Assembly (NCBI GenBank): GCA_016710335.1
Contig: JADJXQ010000005.1
Span: 124,001 to 188,000 of the forward strand
DNA: 64,000 nucleotides
Reading direction: 5' to 3'
Source of the DNA: Rhodospirillales bacterium
GTDB lineage: Bacteria > Pseudomonadota > Alphaproteobacteria > Rhodospirillales > Defluviicoccaceae
The stretch's first letter is position 1; each line of letters begins with the position of its first letter. Below the pieces are notes generated by a model. It made no database searches. It was given only the letters and a program-made list of their open reading frames with translations, and had not been told where the DNA came from. Position numbers and translations under genes: made by a program. Of the stretch, positions 22,527 to 31,529 are shown one piece after another.

Positions 22527-22763
22527 ATGGCCATGGAGGCATCACAGATCGAGCGGCTGATCCGGGAGGCGATCCCGGATGCGGAAGTCACCATCGAGGA
22601 CCTGCGCGGCGACGGCGACCACTATGCGGCGCTGGTGGTTTCGGCGGCGTTTGCGGGCAAGTCGCGGGTGCAGCAGCACCAGATGGTCTACCGCGCCCTG
22701 CAGGGCCGCATGGGCGGCGAATTGCACGCGCTCGCGCTCCAGACCGGCGTGCCGGCGCCTTGA
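22527..22763 (+). CDS. BolA family protein
   Basis: A 78-residue protein with the BolA fold: IERLIREAIPDAEVTIEDL at the start, then GDGDHYAALVVSAAF, then KSRVQQHQMVYRALQGRMG, where the last segment is the helix with the conserved His. The G-D-H arrangement (DGDHY) resembles the YrbA/IbaG-BolA3 branch. BolA proteins form [2Fe-2S]-bridged complexes with CGFS glutaredoxins. The next gene encodes exactly such a glutaredoxin 76 bases downstream, so the pair probably acts together in Fe-S trafficking. It starts four bases after purL. Confidence 0.93.
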   Translation: MAMEASQIERLIREAIPDAEVTIEDLRGDGDHYAALVVSAAFAGKSRVQQHQMVYRALQGRMGGELHALALQTGVPAP

Positions 22764-22839
22764 CGTAAAGACTTGCGAGATGCGCCGCACTTGATGCACA
22801 GGCGCACGATGAACGACAGATGAAAGCGAGGCATAGATC

Positions 22840-23166
22840 ATGGTTGAAAACCCGGTGTTCGAGCGCATTCGACAGGAAGTTTCGAGCAATCCCGTGGTGC
22901 TGTTCATGAAGGGCACGCCGATGTTCCCACAGTGCGGGTTCTCGGCGGCGGTGGTGCAGGCTCTCAGCCAGTTAGAGGTCAAGTTCAAGGGCATCGACGT
23001 GCTAACCGACCCGTCGCTGCGCGAGGGAATCAAGCAGTTCAGCAACTGGCCGACCATCCCGCAGCTTTACGTCAACGGCGAATTCATCGGCGGCTGCGAC
23101 ATTGTCCGCGAGATGTACGATACCGGCGAACTGCAGCAACTGCTCGAACCGGTCCGCGCGCAATGA
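22840..23166 (+). CDS. grxD: Monothiol glutaredoxin, Grx4/GrxD family
   Basis: A 108-residue monothiol glutaredoxin. The active site CGFS lies in MFPQCGFSAAVVQAL near residue 31, followed by the glutathione-binding WPTIPQLYVNGEFIGGCDI. MKGTPMFPQCGFS is a signature of the single-domain Grx4 type that carries [2Fe-2S] clusters and partners with BolA. It lies directly after a bolA gene, the common order in alphaproteobacteria. The role is cytoplasmic Fe-S cluster storage and delivery. Confidence 0.95.
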   Translation: MVENPVFERIRQEVSSNPVVLFMKGTPMFPQCGFSAAVVQALSQLEVKFKGIDVLTDPSLREGIKQFSNWPTIPQLYVNGEFIGGCDIVREMYDTGELQQLLEPVRAQ

Positions 23167-23326
23167 TTGCAGCGAGCGTCTAAAGTCACTTCCTCAACGG
23201 GCTGACCGGGGCGCCGATGAAGGCCGCTGATGTGGCCGGTCGCGCATGTTGCGACGGAAGGTCGCTGGACAGACCCGACGGAGCCTGACCGCTGACCCCG
23301 GCGCCGCGGCCGGGTATACTGGCCGG

Positions 23327-26134
23327 ATGACAACATCCCCCCGACCCGCCGCCGCACCGCCCGTCCGGCTGCCGGAAGCGCCCGCGCTCGCGGTGGGATT
23401 GACCGCGGCGGTGTGGCTGGAGCCAACCGGCGAAGTGGCCACCATCGACGCGCGGGAGGCGGTGGCGCGCATCGGCCGCGGCAGCCGGCCGTTCGTGTGC
23501 CATGCCAAGGCGGTCGCCCGGCGCCTGAACACCACGCCGTTCCCTGCCCTCGATGTCCTTGAGCTGTATGCTTTCGTGCGTCCGGGGCGGTTCTGCATCC
23601 CGTCGCTGCGCGGACTTGCAAAGGCGCTGTTGCTGACGCCTCCGGAGACGCTGGAGGGCGAGGCGGAAGCGCTGTTTGCCGTCGCCCGCGCGCTGCTCGC
23701 CGAACTTCGCGCGTCGCCCGGCGACCACGCCGGCAACCTCGCCTGGGTCATGGCGCGGGGCGGCTGGCCATGGGGTGCGCCGGTGATGGGCGCCGTCGGC
23801 GCCCGCGAGCCGCAGTCGGCGGACGAGCCGACCGCCGGGCTCCGCGTCTGGACCCGCCTCAAGGACTGGGAGGAAACGGCGCCGCGGGCGCAGCCGGAAG
23901 CCTGGCCGGTGGAGCCGGTGGAGGCGCGGGCGCGCCTCGTGCAAGTGCTTGGCGCCGACGCCGAGCACCGTCCGCAACAGATGCAATACGCGTCCGAGGT
24001 CGTCGCAGCCTTCGCGCCCCGCGACCGGGCCGGGGAGCCGCACGTGGTGCTGGCGGAAGCCGGGACGGGCGTCGGCAAGACGCTGGGGTATATCGCCCCG
24101 GCCAGCGTCTGGACCCGCAAGAACCGCGGCGCGGTCTGGATCAGCACCTACACCCGCAACCTGCAGCGCCAGATCGACCAGGAACTGGATCGGCTGTATA
24201 CGGACCTCGGCCGGAAGAGCCGCCGCGTGGTGGTGCGCAAAGGCCGGGAGAACATGTTCTGCCTCCTCAACATGGACGAGGCGGTGGCGTCGTTGCCGAC
24301 GCGCGGTAGCGGCGCCGCCGTCGCCCTCGGTCTGGTGGCGCGGTGGGCGAGCGCGACGCGCGACGGCGACATGATCGGCGGAGACTTCCCCGGCTGGCTT
24401 GCCGACCTGCTTGGCCCGACCCTGACCGTCGACCTGACGGACACCCGCGGCGAATGCATCTATGGGGCCTGCCGGCACTACAGGAAGTGCTTCGTGGAAC
24501 GCGCCATTCGTCGCGCCCGCCGCGCCGAGATCGTCGTCGCCAACCACGCCCTGGTCATGGTCCAGGCGGCGCTCGGCGGCCCGGAGGACGCCAGCCTCGC
24601 CACCCGTTATGTGTTCGACGAAGGCCACCACCTGTTTGAAGCCGCCGACTCTGCGTTTTCCGCTCACCTTACCGGGCGGGATACGGCAGATCTGCGCCGA
24701 TGGCTGATCGGCGCGGAGGAGCGGAGGTGGTCGCGGAGCCGCGGCCTCCGCGAGCGTCTCGCCGACCTGCTCAGCGCGCAACTTGCCGATGACGATGCGG
24801 CGGCGTCGGCCGTCGAGGATGCAAGACAGGCGGCGCGCACCTTGCCCGGCCCCGGCTGGCGGCGGCGGCTGGCCGAAGGCGCGCCGATCGGCGCGACGGA
24901 ATCCCTGCTGTCGCTGGTTCGCCATCAGGTGCTCGCGCGCTCCGCCGAGTCTCGCGGAACGGATCCCGGCTACGCGCTGGAGTGCGACCTGAGGCCGCCG
25001 GTCGGTGGACTGGTCGAGGCGGCGGGGCGACTCGAGGGCCAACTGGCGCGTCTCGCGGAGCCGCTGACCGTGCTGGTGCGGAGCCTCGCGACGCTGCTCG
25101 ATGCCAAGGCCGAAACACTGGATACGGCCGCGCGCCAGCGCGTCGAGGCGGCGATGCGCTCCATCGAGCGGCGGGCGCTGGGACAAGTCGCCGCATGGCG
25201 CTCGATGCTCCGCGCCGTCGACGGCGAGACCCCGCCCGAGTTCGTGGACTGGCTCGGCATCGACCGCGCCTTCGGCACTCTGATGGATGCCGGCCTGCAC
25301 CGCCACTGGCGCGATCCCATGCGCCCATTCATCGCCACCATGAGCGAGGTGGCGCACGGCATGCTGATCACGTCAGCCACTTTACGAGATAATGCCGCCT
25401 TCAACGGGGGCGCCGGCGACGCCGCGACGGACTGGGCCGCCGCCGAGGCGCGCACCGGCGCCCGTCACCTCGGCCGCCCGGCAGCGCGCTCGGAGGTGCC
25501 GTCCCCGTTCGACTACGCCACCAGCACTCGCATCGTGGTGGTTACGGACGTCAACCGTGATGACGAGGCGCAGGTGGCCGCGGCGTATAGGGAGCTGTTC
25601 CTTGCCGCCGGCGGCGGCGCGTTGGGTGTGTTCACTGCCATCGGCCGCCTGCGCGCGACTTGGCGGCAGATCGCCCAGCCTCTCGACCAAGCCGGACTCA
25701 AGCTGTTGGCGCAGCACGTCGACGCGCTCGATACCGGCACTCTGATCGACATCTTCCGCGCCGAGCCGGACACCTGCCTCCTCGGAACGGATGCGGTGCG
25801 CGACGGCATCGACGTGCCGGGGCAGGCGCTCCGCCTGATCGTGTTCGACAGGGTGCCGTGGCCACGGCCGGACATCCTGCACCGCGCCCGCCGCGAGGTC
25901 TTCGGCGGCCGCGCCTACGACGAGATGCTGACGCGCCTCAAGCTCAAGCAGGCCTACGGTCGCCTGATCCGCCGCGCCGACGACCGCGGCGTGTTCGTCA
26001 TGCTGGATCGCGCCCTGCCGTCCCGCCTCTGCGGCGCCTTCCCCGAGGGCGTCCCGGTCCAACGCGCGGGACTCGCCGACACCATCGGGTTGATCCGGTG
26101 CTTTTTCGGCGGAGTGCGGACAGGCGAGGCGTAA
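23327..26134 (+). CDS. DinG-type (XPD-like) ATP-dependent DNA helicase
   Basis: A 935-residue superfamily 2 helicase. After an N-terminal domain of about 210 residues come Walker A in LAEAGTGVGKTLGYIAPAS near residue 245 and the DEAH-type box FDEGHHLFEAAD near 435. Between them are Cys residues (MFCLLN and ECIYGACRHYRKCF) that look like the four ligands of the XPD-family 4Fe-4S cluster. C-terminal motifs are MLITSATLRD, GALGVFTAIGRLRATW, CLLGTDAVRDGIDVPGQALRL and KQAYGRLIRRADDRGVFVMLD (motif VI). DinG-family enzymes unwind DNA with 5'-3' polarity and clear R-loops or damaged forks. The N-terminal extension is longer than in E. coli DinG. The start at 23327 follows a GC-rich gap after grxD. 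Confidence 0.9.
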   Translation: MTTSPRPAAAPPVRLPEAPALAVGLTAAVWLEPTGEVATIDAREAVARIGRGSRPFVCHAKAVARRLNTTPFPALDVLELYAFVRPGRFCIPSLRGLAKALLLTPPETLEGEAEALFAVARALLAELRASPGDHAGNLAWVMARGGWPWGAPVMGAVGAREPQSADEPTAGLRVWTRLKDWEETAPRAQPEAWPVEPVEARARLVQVLGADAEHRPQQMQYASEVVAAFAPRDRAGEPHVVLAEAGTGVGKTLGYIAPASVWTRKNRGAVWISTYTRNLQRQIDQELDRLYTDLGRKSRRVVVRKGRENMFCLLNMDEAVASLPTRGSGAAVALGLVARWASATRDGDMIGGDFPGWLADLLGPTLTVDLTDTRGECIYGACRHYRKCFVERAIRRARRAEIVVANHALVMVQAALGGPEDASLATRYVFDEGHHLFEAADSAFSAHLTGRDTADLRRWLIGAEERRWSRSRGLRERLADLLSAQLADDDAAASAVEDARQAARTLPGPGWRRRLAEGAPIGATESLLSLVRHQVLARSAESRGTDPGYALECDLRPPVGGLVEAAGRLEGQLARLAEPLTVLVRSLATLLDAKAETLDTAARQRVEAAMRSIERRALGQVAAWRSMLRAVDGETPPEFVDWLGIDRAFGTLMDAGLHRHWRDPMRPFIATMSEVAHGMLITSATLRDNAAFNGGAGDAATDWAAAEARTGARHLGRPAARSEVPSPFDYATSTRIVVVTDVNRDDEAQVAAAYRELFLAAGGGALGVFTAIGRLRATWRQIAQPLDQAGLKLLAQHVDALDTGTLIDIFRAEPDTCLLGTDAVRDGIDVPGQALRLIVFDRVPWPRPDILHRARREVFGGRAYDEMLTRLKLKQAYGRLIRRADDRGVFVMLDRALPSRLCGAFPEGVPVQRAGLADTIGLIRCFFGGVRTGEA

Positions 26135-26170
26135 GCCGCCGCTTGCGGCGCTGAACGGAACCGGCTGCTG

Positions 26171-26440
26171 CTAGTGTTCCGTGGCGCGGCGCAGCACGGT
26201 GATGACCTCGTCGAGCATTTGGCGCTGGCGCTCCGTGATGGCTTCGCTGGTTTCCACCTTGAACAGGCGGAGCTTGATCAACGCATCATCGAGGGTCGCC
26301 GCCGGCGTCGCGCAGATCTGATCCTCCACCCTGAGAATTTGATCGAACACGTTGTCGGCCTCTCGTCCACATCCGTTGGCGGCCAACTTCTGTACCCTGA
26401 GGTGCAAACTGACGAGTTCCGAATACAGCTCGGCAAGCAT
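26171..26440 (-). CDS. Small conserved-looking helical protein of unknown function
   Basis: An 89-residue protein, almost entirely predicted helix, with heptad-like leucines (LAELYSELVSLHLRVQKLA, LDDALIKLRLFKVE, QRQMLDEVITVLRRATEH) and a single Cys in the middle (DQICATPAATL). A GGAGGGCGG ribosome site precedes the ATG by about seven bases, which supports translation. The family is not recognised. It lies tail to tail with the DinG-type gene, with 36 bases between stops, and upstream 260 bases are non-coding. Confidence 0.6.
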   Translation of the reverse strand: MLAELYSELVSLHLRVQKLAANGCGREADNVFDQILRVEDQICATPAATLDDALIKLRLFKVETSEAITERQRQMLDEVITVLRRATEH

Positions 26441-26700
26441 AATTCCGCCCTCCCGTTCGAAGTCTGCACGAAGGCAACGGAGCTTTTCCGGTTCGCGATC
26501 GTCATGCCGTGCTTATGGGGCGATGTTACGCCCCGCCGCCTTGGCGGTAAATCCGTAATGATCCGTAACATGGCGTGAAGCGGGCGGCGGCGCCGCGAAC
26601 AGACACCGCTCGCAACTCCCGGGTCGCGCATAATCCGCGCCATCGTTTTTCTTCTTGTTCATCTGTTTTCCCTGTCTCCTGTTGTCGCGGCAGCGACGGC

Positions 26701-27264
26701 TCAGCTGCCGTCCCAGCGCTCGATAAGGTCATGTTCTATGCCGATCTGGTCCATGGCTCGGCCGACTGAGTGGCGGACAAGGTCATCGATAGTCTCGGGT
26801 TTCTGATAATAGGCCGGCAGCGGCGGCATGATGATGGCGCCCATTTCGCAAGCTGCGATCATCAGCCGGAGGTGGCCGAGGTGCAACGGCGTTTCCCGGA
26901 CCATCAGCACCAGCGGCCGGCGCTCCTTGAGCATGACGTCGGCGGCGCGAATGATGAGATTGTGGTTATTGCTGGTGGCGATCCCGGACAACGTCTTGAT
27001 CGAACACGGTGCGATGATCATGCCGAGCGAGCGGAACGAGCCGCTCGCCACCGCCGCCGACAAATCCTTGACGCTGTATGTGACATCGGCCAGCGCCTTG
27101 ACGTCGCCGAAGCTGAGGTGGCTTTCGATCGCCAGCGTCTGGATGCCCATCTCGCTGACGATGAGGTGGCGCGGAATGCCGAGCCGCTGCAGCGCCTTCA
27201 ACAGCTCGAGCCCATAGACGACGCCCGTGGCTCCGGTGATCGCCACGACCAGTGGCAACGTCAT
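26701..27264 (-). CDS. ubiX: UbiX-family flavin prenyltransferase
   Basis: A 187-residue flavoprotein of the UbiX/Pad1 family, which prenylates FMN to make the cofactor of UbiD-type decarboxylases. VVAITGATGVVYGLELLKAL is the FMN-binding N-terminus. ASGSFRSLGMIIAPCSIKTLSGIATS is the conserved core, and RRPLVLMVRETPLHLGHLRLM contains the PLVxxxRETPL motif. No ubiD partner is in the window; the product may serve ubiquinone synthesis or another decarboxylase elsewhere. The start at 27264 gives the family N-terminus, while a longer frame upstream has no resemblance. It is divergent from putA. Confidence 0.92.
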   Translation of the reverse strand: MTLPLVVAITGATGVVYGLELLKALQRLGIPRHLIVSEMGIQTLAIESHLSFGDVKALADVTYSVKDLSAAVASGSFRSLGMIIAPCSIKTLSGIATSNNHNLIIRAADVMLKERRPLVLMVRETPLHLGHLRLMIAACEMGAIIMPPLPAYYQKPETIDDLVRHSVGRAMDQIGIEHDLIERWDGS

Positions 27265-27428
27265 ATCAGGCCTCCGCTGTGGGTGACCCCCGCAACATGG
27301 AGGTTCCGCAAGACACTGGCAAGCGCGCGCCGGCGCAGTGCCAACGGCGCTTCTTGCGGCGGCGTGTCCGCTAAGGTTGTATGCTTGCACGAGAGGTGAC
27401 CATCTCAGCGACGCAAAGGCCAGCAAAC

Positions 27429-30400
27429 ATGACCCTGATCGGCGACATCCCACAGCCGCATCCGCTCCGCGCCATCGTCCAGGTCGCGACGCGCGCCGAC
27501 GAGACCCTGACGGTGCAGGCGCTGCTCGCCGAGGCCGATTTGGGCGGCCCCATGCGGGAGCGCATCACGGTGCGTGCCGCCGCTTTTGTCGAGCGCATGC
27601 GATCCGAGGCGGCCAGTCGCGGCGGGCTCGACGCGTTCATGCGCGAGTACGACCTCTCCAGCGAGGAAGGGGTGCTGCTGATGTGCCTGGCGGAGGCGCT
27701 GCTGCGTGTCCCCGATGCCGAGACGGCCGACCGTCTGATCGCCGACAAGATCGGCGACGCGCACTGGCAAAAGCACCTCGGGCACAGCCAGTCGCTGTTC
27801 GTCAACGCCTCGACGTGGGCGCTGATGCTGACCGGGCGCGTCGTGCGTCTCGAGGAGTCCCAGGTGCGCGACGCCTGGTCTTTCCTCCGGCGCATGGTGG
27901 CGCGGAGCGGCGAGCCGGTGATCCGCCAGGCGATGATCCGGGCGATGCGCATCATGGGGCGCCAGTTCGTGATGGGCCGCACCATCAGCGAGGCGCTGGA
28001 GCGCGCCCGTGGCGATGAGGCCCGCGGCTATCTGCACTCCTACGACATGCTCGGCGAGGCGGCGCTGACCGCGGCCGACGCGGAGCGCTATTACGGGTCC
28101 TATCGGGACGCCATCGCTGCGGTCGGCCGCGCCAGCGCCGGCCGCGGGCCCATCGACGGTCCCGGCATCTCCATCAAGCTGTCGGCGCTCCATCCCCGCT
28201 TCGAGTACGCCCAGCGCGAGCGGCTGATGGCAGAACTGGCGCCGCGGGTGCGGGATCTTGCGCGCCGCGCCAGGGAGGCCGGCATCGGCCTCTGCGTCGA
28301 CACCGAGGAAGCGGACCGTCTCGATGTCACCCTCGACGTCTTCGAAGCGGTGTTCACCGATCCGGCTCTCAGCGGCTGGGAAGGCTTTGGGCTCGCCATC
28401 CAGGCCTATCAGAAGCGGACGGCGCCCCTGATCTCCTGGCTTGCCGACCTCGCCCGCGCGCAGCGGCGGCGTATGTCGGTCCGCCTCGTCAAGGGCGCCT
28501 ATTGGGACACAGAGATCAAGGCCGCCCAGGAACAGGGGCTCGACGGCTACCCAGTGTTCACCCGCAAGGTCAACACCGACGTCTCCTACATCGTCTGCGC
28601 ACGCCGCATTCTCGCCGCCCCGGACGCGTTCTACCCGCAGTTCGCGACACACAACGCCCACACGCTGGCCACCGTTCTGGAACTCGCCGGCGACCGCGGC
28701 GATTTCGAGTGCCAGCGCCTGCACGGCATGGGCGAGGACCTGTTCGACCAGATCGTCCGCCAGCGCGGCCAGACCGGGAAGGTGACCGGGAATGACGGGG
28801 GTGTGCGCTGCCGCATCTACGCCCCGGTCGGCAGTCATGAGGACCTGCTCGCCTATCTGGTGCGCCGCTTGTTGGAGAACGGCGCCAACTCATCATTCGT
28901 CAACCGCCTTGCCGACGAACGCCTGCCGATCGAAGCCATCGTCGCCGATCCGGCGGTCGAGGCGGACCGTCTCCGGGTCAAGACCCATCCCCGCATCCCG
29001 AAGCCCCGCGATCTGTTTCTGCCGGAACGCCTCGTCGCCCGTGGCGTGGACCTGGCGGATCCCGCTGACCTGCGCTCGCTGTCGCGCTCTCTCGACGCCG
29101 TGGAAGGACCGTGGCGGGCGACGCCGGTTGTTGGCGGAACCGACAGCGGCGGCCGGCCGGCGCGGCCGGTCACGGATCCGGCCGACCGACGGCGCGTCGT
29201 CGGCGAGGTGGTCGAGGCCGTCCCGGGCTCGGTCGAGAGGGCGATCGAGATCGCTGCCGCGGCGGCGCCGGGATGGAACGGCACGCCGGCGGCAGAGCGC
29301 GCCGCGTGCCTGGAGCGGGCGGCGACGCTTCTGGAAGACGCCATGTCGGAACTGATGATGCTGGCGGTGCGTGAAGCCGGGAAGACGCTTCCCGACGCGT
29401 TGGCCGAGGTGCGCGAGGCGGTCGACTTCCTCCGCTACTACGCCGCCCGCGCCCGCGCCGACTTCGCGGAGCCGCTGGTCCTGCCGGGACCGACGGGCGA
29501 AAGCAATCACCTCGCTCTCCACGGCCGCGGCGTGTTTGCCTGCATCAGCCCGTGGAACTTCCCGCTGGCGATCTTCTGCGGCCAAGTGTCCGCGGCGCTG
29601 GCGGCCGGCAACGCGGTGGTCGCCAAACCGGCCGAACAGACACCGCTGATCGCCGCCCGCGCCGTCGCTTTCTTGCACGAGGCCGGCATCCCCGCCGAGG
29701 TTCTTCACCTGGTCCCCGGCGACGGCGCCATTGGCGCGGCGCTGGTTGAGGACGGTCGGATCAACGGCGTCGCCTTCACCGGTTCGGTCGAGACGGCGCA
29801 CGCCATCAACCGCAGCCTCGCCCGCCGCGACGGGCCGATCGTCCCGTTAATCGCCGAGACCGGCGGCCAGAACGCGATGCTGGTGGACTCGACGGCGCTG
29901 CCGGAGCAAGTGGTGACGGATGCCGTCACCTCGGCATTCCGTTCGGCCGGCCAGCGCTGTTCGGCGTTGCGCGTGTTGTTCGTGCAGCGCGACATCGCAC
30001 CCAGGATCATGGCGATGCTGGCGGGGGCGATGGCGGAGCTGCGTGTCGGTGATCCCGGCCGGCTCGCCACCGATGTCGGGCCGGTGATCGACGACGACGC
30101 CCTGCAAGCCCTCGCCGGCCATGCGCAACGGATGGGTCGGGAAGGACGCCTGATCAACCTGACGCCGCTCACCGACGACTGTGGGCACGGGAGCTTCTTC
30201 GCGCCCAGGGCCTATGAAATCGACCGCATCGATCGCCTGGAGCGAGAAGTGTTCGGACCGATCCTGCACGTCATACCGTACGCCGCCAGCCACTTGGACC
30301 AGGTCCTGGACGCGATCAACGGCACGGGCTACGGCCTGACGCTCGGCATCCACACACGGGTGGACGACTTCGCGGACACCGTGCACCGGCACCTCAGGGT

Positions 30401-30605
30401 CGGCAACACCTACGTCAACTGCAAGATGATCGGCGCGGTGGTGGGCGTGCAGCCGTTCGGCGGCGAGGGGTTGTCGGGTACGGGTCCCAAGGCCGGCGGT
30501 CCCCGTTATCTGCACCGCTTCGCCTGCGAGCGGACCTTGACCGTCAACACCGCCGCCACCGGCGGCAACGCCGTCCTGCTGTCGCTGGGCGACGACGACG
30601 GGTGA
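27429..30605 (+). CDS. putA: Bifunctional proline dehydrogenase / L-glutamate-5-semialdehyde dehydrogenase
   Basis: A 1058-residue PutA that oxidises proline to glutamate in two steps with substrate channelling. The proline dehydrogenase barrel (~residues 120-480) shows ISIKLSALHPRFEYAQRER, RLVKGAYWDTEIKAAQE and FATHNAHTLATV. The aldehyde dehydrogenase domain (~520-1000) shows CISPWNFPLAIFCGQVSAAL, LIAETGGQNAMLVDSTAL and the nucleophile in SAGQRCSALRVLFVQ, plus GVQPFGGEGLSGTGPKAGGP. There is no N-terminal ribbon-helix-helix DNA-binding domain, so it is not an autorepressor. The start at 27429 was preferred because AAAGG lies eight bases upstream; an in-frame ATG at 27381 would add 16 residues. 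Confidence 0.95.
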   Translation: MTLIGDIPQPHPLRAIVQVATRADETLTVQALLAEADLGGPMRERITVRAAAFVERMRSEAASRGGLDAFMREYDLSSEEGVLLMCLAEALLRVPDAETADRLIADKIGDAHWQKHLGHSQSLFVNASTWALMLTGRVVRLEESQVRDAWSFLRRMVARSGEPVIRQAMIRAMRIMGRQFVMGRTISEALERARGDEARGYLHSYDMLGEAALTAADAERYYGSYRDAIAAVGRASAGRGPIDGPGISIKLSALHPRFEYAQRERLMAELAPRVRDLARRAREAGIGLCVDTEEADRLDVTLDVFEAVFTDPALSGWEGFGLAIQAYQKRTAPLISWLADLARAQRRRMSVRLVKGAYWDTEIKAAQEQGLDGYPVFTRKVNTDVSYIVCARRILAAPDAFYPQFATHNAHTLATVLELAGDRGDFECQRLHGMGEDLFDQIVRQRGQTGKVTGNDGGVRCRIYAPVGSHEDLLAYLVRRLLENGANSSFVNRLADERLPIEAIVADPAVEADRLRVKTHPRIPKPRDLFLPERLVARGVDLADPADLRSLSRSLDAVEGPWRATPVVGGTDSGGRPARPVTDPADRRRVVGEVVEAVPGSVERAIEIAAAAAPGWNGTPAAERAACLERAATLLEDAMSELMMLAVREAGKTLPDALAEVREAVDFLRYYAARARADFAEPLVLPGPTGESNHLALHGRGVFACISPWNFPLAIFCGQVSAALAAGNAVVAKPAEQTPLIAARAVAFLHEAGIPAEVLHLVPGDGAIGAALVEDGRINGVAFTGSVETAHAINRSLARRDGPIVPLIAETGGQNAMLVDSTALPEQVVTDAVTSAFRSAGQRCSALRVLFVQRDIAPRIMAMLAGAMAELRVGDPGRLATDVGPVIDDDALQALAGHAQRMGREGRLINLTPLTDDCGHGSFFAPRAYEIDRIDRLEREVFGPILHVIPYAASHLDQVLDAINGTGYGLTLGIHTRVDDFADTVHRHLRVGNTYVNCKMIGAVVGVQPFGGEGLSGTGPKAGGPRYLHRFACERTLTVNTAATGGNAVLLSLGDDDG

Positions 30606-31006
30606 CGAGCGAGGCGGAAAGACCCGCACCCGTCGGCCGGCGCGCTTCATGGGCCTCGGCAACCGCCATATTCCCGCCTTAGTTGTCGCACCGACTTGCT
30701 TCAGTCCGTTATTGGTGTGCTTTCTATGCCACAACCCCATCGGAATTGCCTTCCCAAGTGCGACTGTAGCTTTCGGGCAACGCCGAGAGCACGTGGAATT
30801 TATCCGTCAGGATCAGAAGGTTATGCTAGAAGCCGCACGTACGACCACGATGCGGCAGCGGCGGGAGCGGGAGCGTCACCCGAAAACTAGATTGACTTCA
30901 ATGGGCGATGCGCGCATTTGGCAGGGAACGGTCGAGGCGCCCCACGCACCTCGACCGTCCGTTTCCACCAACGACAAACTGCCCAAGAACGACAAGCTGC
31001 ACTGTC
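30606..31006 (+). other. Non-coding interval between putA and a small gene
   Basis: About 400 bases with lower GC than the flanks and no reading frame that looks like a protein. A TTGACT at 30892-30897 is a possible -35 for the downstream small gene, but no convincing -10 follows at the right distance. No tRNA, repeat or terminator was recognised here. Confidence 0.4.
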
Positions 31007-31021
31007 AAAGGAGTGTCGAAA

Positions 31022-31216
31022 TTGGCTAACTCTATGTATCCCACCGCTACCGATGCTGTCGATACGGTATTTTACCCAGTCGTGCCGGATTCTTTCATGC
31101 GCCGCGACCCGGGGAAGGTGTCGATGGTTCCTGTTAACCGCCTTCACGACTCCCGTGAGTGGCCTGAGGAAGTGGACCGCCCCCTCGTGTCCCACGGAGA
31201 CCGCTGGAGCTTCTAG
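31022..31216 (+). CDS. Orphan 64-residue protein of unknown function
   Basis: A TTG start preceded, eight bases upstream, by AAAGGAG (31007-31013), one of the strongest ribosome sites in the window. The product is 64 residues, acidic/basic mixed, with two hydrophobic-aromatic patches (DTVFYPVVPDSFMRR and EWPEEVDRPLV) and a C-terminal RWSF; it has no signal peptide and no membrane span. A later Met (31034) is the alternative start but lies far from the ribosome site. It is followed by a dispersed repeat copy (31298) and a strong hairpin terminator (31411), so it looks like a small monocistronic unit. The family is not recognised, and its codon use is less GC-biased than its neighbours. Confidence 0.5.
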   Translation: MANSMYPTATDAVDTVFYPVVPDSFMRRDPGKVSMVPVNRLHDSREWPEEVDRPLVSHGDRWSF

Positions 31217-31297
31217 TGGGTGTGTTTCACTAAGTCTATGATCTGTTGGTTCAATTCAGCCGACGGTCGAGATCGATCCGTCAGCATCGAACCACAG

Positions 31298-31402
31298 GTG
31301 CACTGACCCATTCGCACGTTTCATTCGGATGGGTGAGTTGAGCGCTGCAGACAGACGATTGCGTGCAGCGACCATGAATTCTCCGATCGCACCGCTGCAC
31401 TA
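31298..31402 (+). repeat. Dispersed ~100-nt structured element, copy 4 (most divergent)
   Basis: Sequence is the least similar to the other three, but the architecture is kept. The ends are GTGCA (31298-31302) and TGCAC (31396-31400), followed by TA so that the minus strand begins TAG. The internal stem is CGCTGCA (31343-31349) with TGCAGCG (31364-31370), seven pairs around a 14-base loop, at the place where the other copies pair GCACG with CGTGC. Shared words include GACCCATTCG-like and GTGCAGC. Confidence 0.5.
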
Positions 31403-31410
31403 ACTACAGA

Positions 31411-31445
31411 GCCGGGGCGCCCCCGCGCCCCGGCACCTTTCCCTT
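31411..31445 (+). terminator. Strong GC hairpin, likely intrinsic terminator
   Basis: GCCGGGGCGC (31411-31420) and GCGCCCCGGC (31425-31434) form a perfect ten-pair stem with a CCCC loop, followed by ACCTTTCCCTTTC, a pyrimidine tract with a weak T-run. It lies after the small gene and repeat copy 4 and about 85 bases before the next coding region. It would end rightward transcription. Confidence 0.65.
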
Positions 31446-31529
31446 TCAAGATTGCCTCCGCTCTCCCCCTCGTTCATGGGATGCGCTAGATTGTGCGCTG
31501 CAGCATGGGCATGGAGGGGACGTCGACCG

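Noticed and set aside
23186..25357. A 723-codon open frame antisense to the DinG-type helicase gene
   Set aside because: It is composed of Arg/Ala/Gly/Pro-rich text with no domain and exists because of GC-rich third positions of the real gene on the other strand.
30649..31029. A 126-codon open frame in the putA downstream gap
   Set aside because: There is no ribosome site and no hydrophobic or domain pattern, and it overlaps the ribosome site of the small gene that follows in another frame.
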